26,753 bases of DNA, taken from positions 1 through 26,753 of IMG/VR virus record IMGVR_UViG_3300024243_000075; one strand, given 5' to 3'. A program made the position numbers and the translations under genes. Of the stretch, positions 12,078-20,100 are shown piece after piece. The notes beneath the pieces are model-generated. The model did no database searches. It was given only the letters and a program-made list of their open reading frames with translations, and was not told the origin of the DNA. Source of the DNA: a virus. How positions within the stretch are numbered: position 1 is the first letter of the stretch; each line of letters starts with the position of its first letter.

Positions 12078-12676
12078 TGGGTATTCGATTAACAATGGAC
12101 TGTCGTACATGCAGACATGTAGACACCAGTAATCTGGTTATGCCATGTTCAGTGTGCACCCCTGAGTCTGTACTGTGGCAGAAGAGAGAGGAAGTAGAAG
12201 AGTCAAGGAACTGTGTTACCTGTATGTACCATGACAACGCACTGTTCAAGAATCCGTGTGATGTGTGTGGCCTGGGTTATCCAAGATGGGAGAGTAAGGA
12301 TAAGGCTGATAAGGTACAGGCCGCTATTGCCAAGGGACTAAGCATGCCTGACCTAGATCATAGTACACAGGTAACGGAACAGAAATTCAAATGGTTCAGT
12401 GACGTGTTCAGGGATACACCCAGTACGGAGATGGAGTACTCAGATATTCCCGAGCAGGAAGATTCCTTACCAGAACAGGTAGGAGGGGATCATTATTCCC
12501 GTATGGGAATACAGCCAAAGGATTACATACTGAAGAATAAGTTAGGTTATGCTGAAGGTAACGTAGTTAAGTACGTGTCAAGGCATGACAAGAAGAATGG
12601 TAAGGAAGATATACTTAAGGCAATACAATACTTAAACTTCATACTTGAGGATCAATACCAGGAGGATGAATCCTAA
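12077..12676 (+). CDS. DUF3310 (T7 gp1.7-like) protein with two Cys modules, 199 aa
   Basis: Residues 134-192 (QVGGDHYSRMGIQPKDYILK to YLNFILE) are a DUF3310 domain with its GGDHY, NVVKYVSRH and DILKAIQYL landmarks. T7 gp1.7, of this family, has been described as a nucleotide kinase, so a role in dNTP supply is likely, though residue-level catalysis is not assigned here. The N-terminus has two zinc-type modules, C9-x2-C12 with C24-x2-C27 and C46-x2-C49 with C61-x2-C64, each with the same 11-residue interval and a Pro before the third Cys. A hydrophilic linker joins the parts. It overlaps its neighbours by one base on each side and lies directly before a dCTP deaminase-like gene. Confidence 0.82.
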   Translation: MGIRLTMDCRTCRHVDTSNLVMPCSVCTPESVLWQKREEVEESRNCVTCMYHDNALFKNPCDVCGLGYPRWESKDKADKVQAAIAKGLSMPDLDHSTQVTEQKFKWFSDVFRDTPSTEMEYSDIPEQEDSLPEQVGGDHYSRMGIQPKDYILKNKLGYAEGNVVKYVSRHDKKNGKEDILKAIQYLNFILEDQYQEDES

Positions 12677-13212
12677 TGCTAGTATCAGGCAGAGGACTTG
12701 AAGACTTAATTAAAGAAGGTGTAGTAAGTGCTGACTTAACCAATGTCAATGCTTCATCAATAGACCTGAGGTTAGGTAAGGTCATCGAAGTAGAGAGTAA
12801 TGAGTGTCAGAATGCAGTACCTGTAGACCTTCAGGGTAAGCAGGGTATAGGCATGACACCTTTCAAGTTACCCTACAACCTATTGCCAGGTCAGTTCTGT
12901 CTGGCACATACGGAGGAATGGTTCAACTTACCTGACAGTATCTCATGTCATGTATTCCTGAAGTCATCCCATGCACGGGCAGGTCTTAATCATAGTCTTG
13001 CAGGATGGGCTGACCCTGGTTGGTCTGGTCAGTTGACACTTGAGTATAAGAACATCACTCAGTATAACCTACTAAGACTTGAGCCAGGTATGAAGTGTGT
13101 TCAGGCAGTGTTCTTTGAGCATACACCAGTACCTAAGTACCTGTCATACTCCACTAAGGGTAGCTACAATGGATCTGAGGGTGTTACTCACCCCAGTGGT
13201 ACTCAGATATGA
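12676..13212 (+). CDS. dcd: dCTP deaminase/dUTPase-family protein, 178 aa
   Basis: The protein matches the trimeric dCTP deaminase and dUTPase superfamily: NASSIDLRLG near residue 25, FLKSSHARAGLNHSLAGWAD (about 95-114), and DPGWSGQLTLEYKN, whose Glu corresponds to the catalytic Glu of dCTP deaminase. It would convert dCTP to dUTP, feeding dTTP synthesis, or alternatively act as a dUTPase. The SSxARxGL and PGWxGxxTLExxN pattern favours deaminase. At 178 aa it is slightly shorter than E. coli Dcd (193). AGGAGG precedes the start, which shares a base with the DUF3310 stop. Its stop overlaps the following 24-aa gene (ATGA). Confidence 0.85.
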   Translation: MLVSGRGLEDLIKEGVVSADLTNVNASSIDLRLGKVIEVESNECQNAVPVDLQGKQGIGMTPFKLPYNLLPGQFCLAHTEEWFNLPDSISCHVFLKSSHARAGLNHSLAGWADPGWSGQLTLEYKNITQYNLLRLEPGMKCVQAVFFEHTPVPKYLSYSTKGSYNGSEGVTHPSGTQI

Positions 13213-13283
13213 ATGATGAAGATAAGTACATGCTGACTATGCTGTTGATCTGGGGATTAGTACTGTACATCATGCTGCACTAA
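13209..13283 (+). CDS. 24-aa single-membrane-span micropeptide
   Basis: An ATG overlaps the upstream TGA (ATGA), and the frame ends at TAA 13281-13283. The product is an acidic head (MNDEDKY) followed by one hydrophobic stretch (LTMLLIWGLVLYIML) and His. It looks like an inner-membrane peptide with the N-terminus in the cytoplasm. It is the last + strand gene before the convergent structural block. It could be a lysis-related or envelope-modifying micropeptide. It is short enough that chance cannot be ruled out, but the overlap and composition argue for a real gene. Confidence 0.5.
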   Translation: MNDEDKYMLTMLLIWGLVLYIMLH

Positions 13284-13292
13284 TGGTCTCTA

Positions 13293-13601
13293 CTAGAGCC
13301 ATCTAAGTTTCTTACCACCAAACAGGAAGGTTGTCCATCTCCAGGTCACAGACCTAATGCGATGACCTTCCTCTAATAATATATCACTCAGTATTGCTGA
13401 GGCCTGCCAATTGGTACACTCCGTACCGTCATCAAACCTACCAACATCACATAACCAGTCGTGTACCCACCAAGAGGTACTATCTTTTATATCTATGGCC
13501 CCTGTAGCTCCATCACTCATGTACCCCTTAGGTACAGTGACTCTCTTGTTGTATCTACTACTATAGTACGTAATCTGGGATAGACTAGTGTACTCATTCA
13601 C
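13293..13601 (-). CDS. DUF1353-like phage protein, 102 aa
   Basis: The start is a GTG that overlaps the holin candidate's TGA (GTGA). The product has VPKGYMSDGATGAIDI, WWVHDWLCDVGRFDDGT and QASAILSDIL, a pattern typical of DUF1353 phage proteins. The family's role is unclear; members are often near tail or lysis genes. His and Asp in VHDWL could be functional, but I cannot name a reaction. This is the last gene of the - strand transcript, ending about 10 bases from the oppositely oriented + block. Assignment rests on motif pattern only. Confidence 0.6.
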   Translation of the reverse strand: MNEYTSLSQITYYSSRYNKRVTVPKGYMSDGATGAIDIKDSTSWWVHDWLCDVGRFDDGTECTNWQASAILSDILLEEGHRIRSVTWRWTTFLFGGKKLRWL

Positions 13602-13876
13602 TTGAATAACCCCTTTATCTCTCCGAACTTCATAGTCATTACTAGGATAACAACACCCACAATAGTCTTGACTACCTTAATGACTGTCTTCCAGAAGAAC
13701 AACTCAACCTCAGTCTTCTCCATACGGCTTGCCATATCCTGCCGCCACTCCTTAGTCTCAGCCCTATCCCTATCACCATCAGCAATAGCCTGATCGAATC
13801 TCTGGAAATGTCTGCTCATCAAGGAGTTAAGTGCATCAACCTTAGCCTCTATTCTGTCCTGATCTTTACTTGTCAT
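13598..13876 (-). CDS. Holin candidate: coiled coil plus one membrane span, 92 aa
   Basis: An ATG start overlaps the previous stop by one base. Residues 5-55 are a charged helix suited to a coiled coil (DRIEAKVDALNSLMSRHF, DRDRAETKEWRQ). One hydrophobic span (VIKVVKTIVGVVILVMTM, about 65-82) follows, and then a short basic end. The layout resembles XhlA-type and other small phage membrane proteins used in lysis. It lies after the virion genes, where holins are often found, but no separate endolysin is in the window. It would oligomerise in the inner membrane. Holin is an inference, and a structural membrane protein is also possible. Confidence 0.5.
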   Translation of the reverse strand: MTSKDQDRIEAKVDALNSLMSRHFQRFDQAIADGDRDRAETKEWRQDMASRMEKTEVELFFWKTVIKVVKTIVGVVILVMTMKFGEIKGLFK

Positions 13877-14061
13877 TACACTTCACTCAGTATGGAGCTG
13901 AACCACCCACGAGGTGATCTGTACAGTGATGCACCTGACCCATCACCAGGCAGTACGTATGCCTCAGCCCTGTCAATAGTAATACCTTCAAAGGCAACAG
14001 TCCCACCAGATACAGTAACACCACCACTGACATTCTTAAGTTTTACATTACGTAGTGCCAT
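13876..14061 (-). CDS. Small hypothetical protein, 61 aa
   Basis: The ATG start overlaps the preceding gene's stop by one base, and its own stop overlaps the holin candidate's start by one base. The N-terminus is strand-rich with Gly and Val (VKLKNVSGGVTVSGGTVAFE) and could be a small beta structure; the C-terminus has aromatics (GWFSSIL). No family is recognised. It may be a small virion or tail decoration protein, given its neighbours. That is inference from place. Confidence 0.6.
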   Translation of the reverse strand: MALRNVKLKNVSGGVTVSGGTVAFEGITIDRAEAYVLPGDGSGASLYRSPRGWFSSILSEV

Positions 14062-17000
14062 TACCCTATCCTTCCGCCCTCAAAGGGTGTCATTGAGCCA
14101 TCAGTACCAAGGATGAATCTATTACCATCACTATCTTCAACTAACCCTGGCTTAAGTGGAGCTACTGTAGGTGCAGGTGCTTCCTCTACTGGCCCCTGCT
14201 GCTTGATTGTGATAGTGCCTGCCTGTGATGAAGCATGCTTACCTTTACTTGGAGTGAATGCAAATACAGTCTCTCCCTGCTTATCTATATAAGTGATAGT
14301 ACCATCACCATCCTGCCGTATTGTTTCAATATCATTAGTTGCTACTTTATTGTACCTCTCCGCCCTGCGTTTCGCTAGACCCTTAGAAGACTGTCTTCCT
14401 ATAGTTGCTGTATCCAGTAGGTTGATGGCTATATCCGCCTCACTTGTGGTATCAGGGTCAGCAGCCAGTGCTGTGGCTAAAGCAGTCCCTGTCATAATAC
14501 CTGAACCTAAGTTATAAGAAGCGTCCAGCAGTACTTCCTGAAGACTCTCTGAGATATTATCAAACCCAGGCTTCTCCTTCCATTTCCCCATCAGGTCGTC
14601 AAGGTGTATCTTAACTGCCTTCTGTTCTGTCAGGTCTTCCCCATGTTTCTTTTTCAACTTTGTGTATAGTGCTGTTGTAAGCCCAAGCTTGCCTGTTTCC
14701 GCAGCACCAGTGGTATCACCCTCAGCCCCTTCACTACCCCGCAGACTATTGAATACATTCTGTGTGGGGGTCTTCTTATTCTTCCTTACTACCGGTGTGA
14801 TAGCCTTGTCTCTTGCCACTGCCTTATTCAAATCACTTCTCTCCTGTGCTTGCTGCTCTGTCACTGTCTTTCCTGCAGCCATGTCAGCCTTAAGGGAATT
14901 AATCTTTTGCAGTTCTTCAAGTGATTCTGGCTCAGCTTCAGTCACTGGCTGTAGGGAATCAATGCCTACTTCAGGCAGCACCTCTGTCTTAGGCTCTGCT
15001 TCAGGCAGCAACGGTTCAAAGAAATCAGCAAGTGCCTGAACACCGCCAGCAGTTATCTCTGCAGGTGTACCAGTAATCACAGACATAAGACTCTTCCTAC
15101 GCCCAGTCAATTGTGCCAGTTCTTTATCTATATTCTCTTGCCCTAGGGCCTTTACAGTCAGCTTACTTGGGTTAGAGAAGTAATCTATCTGCCTAGTAAG
15201 CTCCTTAACTTCTGACTGCTGCTGCTTATTAGTCACTGACTTGATCAGGTTCTTGGCTAACTCTGCATTAGGCTGACCCAGTACCTGATACCTCTTATTA
15301 TACTTAAGCATACTGTTAAGGTGTGCTACTGCGTTGAATGCTCCTAACGAAGCCTTGCGCTGCCTACCACCACCCTGCCCAACCAACTGTGCAGCACTCT
15401 CTGCAGCTCTGCCTGGTGCTCCAAGTACTTTCTGCCCCCATTCCTTAAGGTTGGTTGCTATACCTGCACCAGTCTGCCCATCAATCTCAAATAATTGTGT
15501 CTCTTCATTGAATACAGGAACCTTCCCACTATTAATCATCTCTACCACAGAGCTTTGCCATACCCCATTTGCATATTCAACAGTAGTATTAACTTCGTCT
15601 CTGGTTAGGCCAGGCATATCAGGGTCACTGAGTATCTGGAACCCTTCAAACCCTTTCTCACCAAGGTATGATAACGCATGCTGTCTCTGCAACATCTCCT
15701 GCTTATCTACTAAGTCAGTCCTGAATCTATTCTCCTCAGTTGCTCCCCGTGGCCCCCACTGCTCCTGTGTTGGACGTAATACCAATGGTGCCCCTGCAGG
15801 TATATAGGTCAGGGCACTGATAGCGTGGCTATCCCAGAAGACTGCCTCCGGCCCCTCTACCTTAATAGTAGATTTACCATTGTTCTGGTAAGCATCGGCC
15901 AATGACCCCCACATAGCGTCTACCTGCCTCTTAGCACCAGTAGCCTTATCCCCCATGTTGTTCTTAACCCATTGCTGAGCAACAACTGATTGAACTCCCT
16001 TAGCTCCCATACCAGCACCAAGTCTTAGTGCTTTCTCACTCATGACACCACCACCCATGACCATCTTAGTTAGGTAAACCTTCTCCATAGCCTCTGCCAG
16101 AACCTTACCACCCCGCTTATTAGCAAGCTCAATGGCGAGGACATGCTCTGCACGGGAAGAATCACCCATATACCAGTACTCGTGAGTCAACTTCTGTATT
16201 TTAAGGTCGTTGGCCATAACTGCCTCAACAGACCCATCCGTGACAATACTATCCCAGTACTCCTTACTGTCCGTATTCCTCTTGTGCATGGCAGCTACTG
16301 CTGTGTCTGGTATGATGCTGCCTTGTTTGGCCTGCTCTGCCACCGCAGCATCTATCTCTGCTGCATGTCTCCTATGTATACCAGAAACAGCCAGCTTACC
16401 ATTAATGGTAGTAAGGCCTCCTTCACTCAGACGTAGTGCATTCAGCTCTTCGTAGGAATCCTGGTTAAATGAATTGCCTCTAATTTTATTGATCTTGGCA
16501 ATGAACGTATGCTCATCCATCTTACCCTGGCGTAGCGCAGCATCGAAGTCTGCCTTAGCCATCTCCTGTTTTTGTACCCCCTGCAGTACATTCATGGCGT
16601 CAGTGAATGAGTTAGATCCTGCCGGTAACAATAACTGCTTGTCCTGCACATCATCAATAAAGTTCTGTTGTGGTGTCTTCTTAGTAGAACGTCCAGTACC
16701 AAGGCCAAGACCAAGACCAAGGCCACTGCCTATACCAAATAATGACGCCTGCTGCCGTAGCTTTGGTGCAAGATCAGGTCTATCAGCAATCCTACGCTTA
16801 GTATCTGACCTCAGCCGTGTCTCAATAGCTCTCTGTGTAGTCTTACTGGCAGTAAGCTTGGCATTAGCCGCACCAACAAGCTCCTTTCTTATATCTTCTG
16901 TCTCATGCTTATCAGTAGCAGCCTTGATTAAATCTCTTTCTGCCTGTGCCTGATCAATAACAGCCTGTTCTGATGCCTTAGTGTTCTCCTGCACGAAGTT

Positions 17001-17162
17001 ACGTTGGTTCATCAGGTTTATAGTTGATGATGCAGATACAGCACTGTCAATACCTGTTGCCACATCCTGTATGGCAAGTGTTTTACTGAAGTCCTGTACA
17101 GCCACTTGTTGTGGAACACTGGCTGCAGGCTGTTGTATGTCATTAGTAGTTAAGTTACCCAA
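14061..17162 (-). CDS. Large internal virion protein with C-terminal lysozyme-like domain, 1033 aa
   Basis: This is a probable T7 gp15/gp16-type ejection protein that enters the host envelope with the DNA. The start is TTG at 17162, with AGGGGAG 9 bases upstream; the next in-frame ATG is 50 codons downstream. Residues 1-140 are helical and polar, a Gly-Leu repeat (143-157) follows, and the bulk (about 180-790) is helical. Residues about 805-945 resemble a T4-type lysozyme: LRGSEG with candidate catalytic E811, then a helical lobe, ALATAL, and GLAKRRAERYN, close to the typical GL..RR..E of phage lysozymes. T7 gp16 carries its transglycosylase at the N-terminus, so a C-terminal lysozyme here is a different design. 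It would open the peptidoglycan during infection. Confidence 0.75.
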   Translation of the reverse strand: MGNLTTNDIQQPAASVPQQVAVQDFSKTLAIQDVATGIDSAVSASSTINLMNQRNFVQENTKASEQAVIDQAQAERDLIKAATDKHETEDIRKELVGAANAKLTASKTTQRAIETRLRSDTKRRIADRPDLAPKLRQQASLFGIGSGLGLGLGLGTGRSTKKTPQQNFIDDVQDKQLLLPAGSNSFTDAMNVLQGVQKQEMAKADFDAALRQGKMDEHTFIAKINKIRGNSFNQDSYEELNALRLSEGGLTTINGKLAVSGIHRRHAAEIDAAVAEQAKQGSIIPDTAVAAMHKRNTDSKEYWDSIVTDGSVEAVMANDLKIQKLTHEYWYMGDSSRAEHVLAIELANKRGGKVLAEAMEKVYLTKMVMGGGVMSEKALRLGAGMGAKGVQSVVAQQWVKNNMGDKATGAKRQVDAMWGSLADAYQNNGKSTIKVEGPEAVFWDSHAISALTYIPAGAPLVLRPTQEQWGPRGATEENRFRTDLVDKQEMLQRQHALSYLGEKGFEGFQILSDPDMPGLTRDEVNTTVEYANGVWQSSVVEMINSGKVPVFNEETQLFEIDGQTGAGIATNLKEWGQKVLGAPGRAAESAAQLVGQGGGRQRKASLGAFNAVAHLNSMLKYNKRYQVLGQPNAELAKNLIKSVTNKQQQSEVKELTRQIDYFSNPSKLTVKALGQENIDKELAQLTGRRKSLMSVITGTPAEITAGGVQALADFFEPLLPEAEPKTEVLPEVGIDSLQPVTEAEPESLEELQKINSLKADMAAGKTVTEQQAQERSDLNKAVARDKAITPVVRKNKKTPTQNVFNSLRGSEGAEGDTTGAAETGKLGLTTALYTKLKKKHGEDLTEQKAVKIHLDDLMGKWKEKPGFDNISESLQEVLLDASYNLGSGIMTGTALATALAADPDTTSEADIAINLLDTATIGRQSSKGLAKRRAERYNKVATNDIETIRQDGDGTITYIDKQGETVFAFTPSKGKHASSQAGTITIKQQGPVEEAPAPTVAPLKPGLVEDSDGNRFILGTDGSMTPFEGGRIG

Positions 17163-17164
17163 TG

Positions 17165-20100
17165 TTATGGTCTCCCCTGATTTGTATTTAGATTATTGAA
17201 CATAGTACGCTCTTGTGCCTGCGGAGCCTGCAACTTAGACAACCGATTGAGTATATCCTTCAATGTTTTTTCACTTGTTGTCATATCCTGTGCACCAGGG
17301 AATACTTGGTCTACAACTGTAGCCATAATCTTCTCTCTCACAGAGACCTTGTACTTGTTAAGTATGGTTGTTGTTATTGCGGCCAGGTTTCTCTGCTCCT
17401 GCTCTTCGTCAATCTTACCTGAACGTATGTGGGATATAACTACCATGCGTAATCTGTCAGTATCCCCCCTCTCATCCGCAGTGAGCTGATGTAGTTGCTC
17501 TTGCTGATCATACATCTGAGAGGCTCTCATTGGCTGCATGCCCCATGCCTTACCAAGTACCTCCCATGCTTCAGGATCGTTAGCCACTAACCTACCACTG
17601 GCTGTACGTATCTCCTTAAACCTCACATAATCTATTGCTTCCATGAAGGCCCTTGGCCCACTAGCAACATCAGAGAAAGCTCTGGCTGTTAATAGTGCGT
17701 CCTTATAAGTCAGGTCATATCCTGTGGTTACTGCATTGTTAAGTGTCAGCCCAAGGGTTGTGACTGCGTCAAGTGCTCTAGATCCTGAAGTAGCTACTGG
17801 GAATGATAGTAACTCCCCTAAGTTTCCTTGAACTAAGTCCTTACCAGTCTGCATAAGGCCATCAATTAAGGAGAATCTTGTAGCCACATCAGACTTACCA
17901 CCAAATATTTGTCCTGACAGACCCTGATCAAATAACTGTATTGCAATGTTATTAGAGAACTCTGGGTTAGGGTTACCATTCTCATCAGTAGCATTAATAC
18001 CCATGAACGAGCCTTCACCTTTCATCAGTCCACTGATATACCCACCAAGAGGGACACCAGCACTGCCATATAGTAGTGCCTGGCCTGCAAAGATACGTCT
18101 CTTGTCCTGACCACTCATTCTATTACCTAACACAGTCTCCAAGAACTTAGCCTGAGCAGACATGAACTGTGTTGGTAACGATAAGGCGCCCTTGTTCCAG
18201 TATGCTCTGTTCTCACGAAGCATATTCAATGTCAGATCGCCATACCTGTCAGTAATATCTTCTATATCCTCAGCAGATAACTGACCATCAGCTCTCTTGT
18301 TCTTCTTAAGGAACTCCCGCCTTGCTGCACTGTAGGCATACAGCCTACTGAATAACTCACCCTCCTGAAACGGGATAATACCTTTGTCAAGGAAGCTCTT
18401 AAAGTACTTACCGTCAAGTATAGTTCCATTCATAGCAGCAGCGTAGTCAGGATTTGCTCTGATAGAGGACTTTATACCTATACTGTCCACTTCCTTAACC
18501 ATTGCCTTAAAGTCTTTTGGCGACATACCTGCCACATCAGCCAGCCTAGCCAGTGTCTTAGCGTCATTCATGGCAGCAGGTGCCATAAGAGCTGTCCTCA
18601 TGGCAGTGAACTGTCTGAATGAAGAGGCCACCCCCTGTGGATCTAGGGAGGCTGCAATAGAGAAGTTCTGTGCCTGGATTAATAGTTGTGCTGGGTTGAA
18701 CATACCAAGCATAGGGTGAAATGCCCCTGCCCTGAGTGCTGCATAAGGATCTTTAGTTGATAGGTTAAGTAGACTGTTACGTACAACAGCACCAGCCTTA
18801 CCTATATACTCCTTACCCCCAAACCCTGACGGTACTCTCTTCATACCTACACGACCAATACCCTCAGCCCACTCAGTTGTCTGCCTTACAACAGCACTGA
18901 AAACTTCCTCATCAGGTGTTGGTACACCAATAACATCCTTAACCCAATTCCTGTAAGCCTCACCTCCAATAACAGCCCTTGACTTAAACCCCTGCTTGAA
19001 TGGACTATCAAACTTATTAGGATCTTCTAATAAATCTTTGTATGTATTTAAGAACTTAGCCTTAAGCTGTTCTCTGAACAATGCCATAGGGTAGGCTCTG
19101 CCAGCAGCACCAAGGTTTCTTGACAGTGCCTCAAGTGCGTCAATACGTGGTGCAAGATCACCCTCAAGTACATGGTGTATCTTATTAGAACTCCGTGACC
19201 CGAAGAATAACCCACCCCTACGCATAGTATCCTTATCTATAGACTGTCGTTCTGTCAGTTGGTCACGTACTATGTCCTCATACTTATCACCACCCTTAGC
19301 ATTCTCTATCTTAGCGTAGGCCTTTGCATCATGCACTGATTCAAATGACCTTACGGCACTGGTGTACGCTACTGGAGCATTATCAACTGTACGTGAGCTA
19401 TGTCTAACAACATAGTAATTATCATTCTTCCTGACTACAGGGACATACCCCTTACGGTACTTAAGAACATGTGCAGGTAACTCACCTATACCTTGCCCCT
19501 GCTTAGCTATAATCCATGCAGTGTTTAGACCATCCTCTAATTCCATGTCACTTTCTAGCTTAACCAGTCGGTAACCCTTATCATACAGGTCATCAAGCTC
19601 TCCATCCTTAAGGGTCTTGAAGCCACCATTACCCTCGGTTGTGTAGACACTCTCAGGCATCTGCTTCCTGGCACTCTCAAGATCATCTATTGGAGCACCC
19701 ATGCTGTTAGCCTCACCGCCCTTACCCAGACCGTGCTGAACATCACTGGCTGTGTTGATCCCCTTCATTCTTCTGGCCTGTAGCTGCCGTCTCTGGGTTA
19801 TGTTCTCCATATCCCACACAAGATCAAACATAGCCCTTGCCTGCAAGTATCTGTTGTAACCTTCCTGATTTAACTTAACCCTACCTTTACTAGTGTCTAT
19901 ACCAACACCCATCAACTGTGCCCTTGTAAATACCTGAGGGTTCTTATCACCAAGGATAAGGATCTCATCAAGTATTTTTATATCTTTCTTGGACATACCC
20001 TGAAGCATAGTGTTAGTGGCTTTAACTAGCCTGTCACTCACCATAGACCCCTGCATACCTAAGCGTAGTGCTGTGCGAACATTCTCCTTACCACCAGTAA

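Noticed and set aside
9203-13212. tRNA genes or tRNA-like sequences
   Set aside because: Scanning for T-loop patterns (GTTCGA) gave only positions inside clear coding sequence, without matching acceptor or anticodon stems.
13284-13301. Hairpin TGG-CTC/GAG-CCA at the convergent junction as a bidirectional terminator
   Set aside because: The stem needs a bulge and is short, and there is no T-run after it on either strand.
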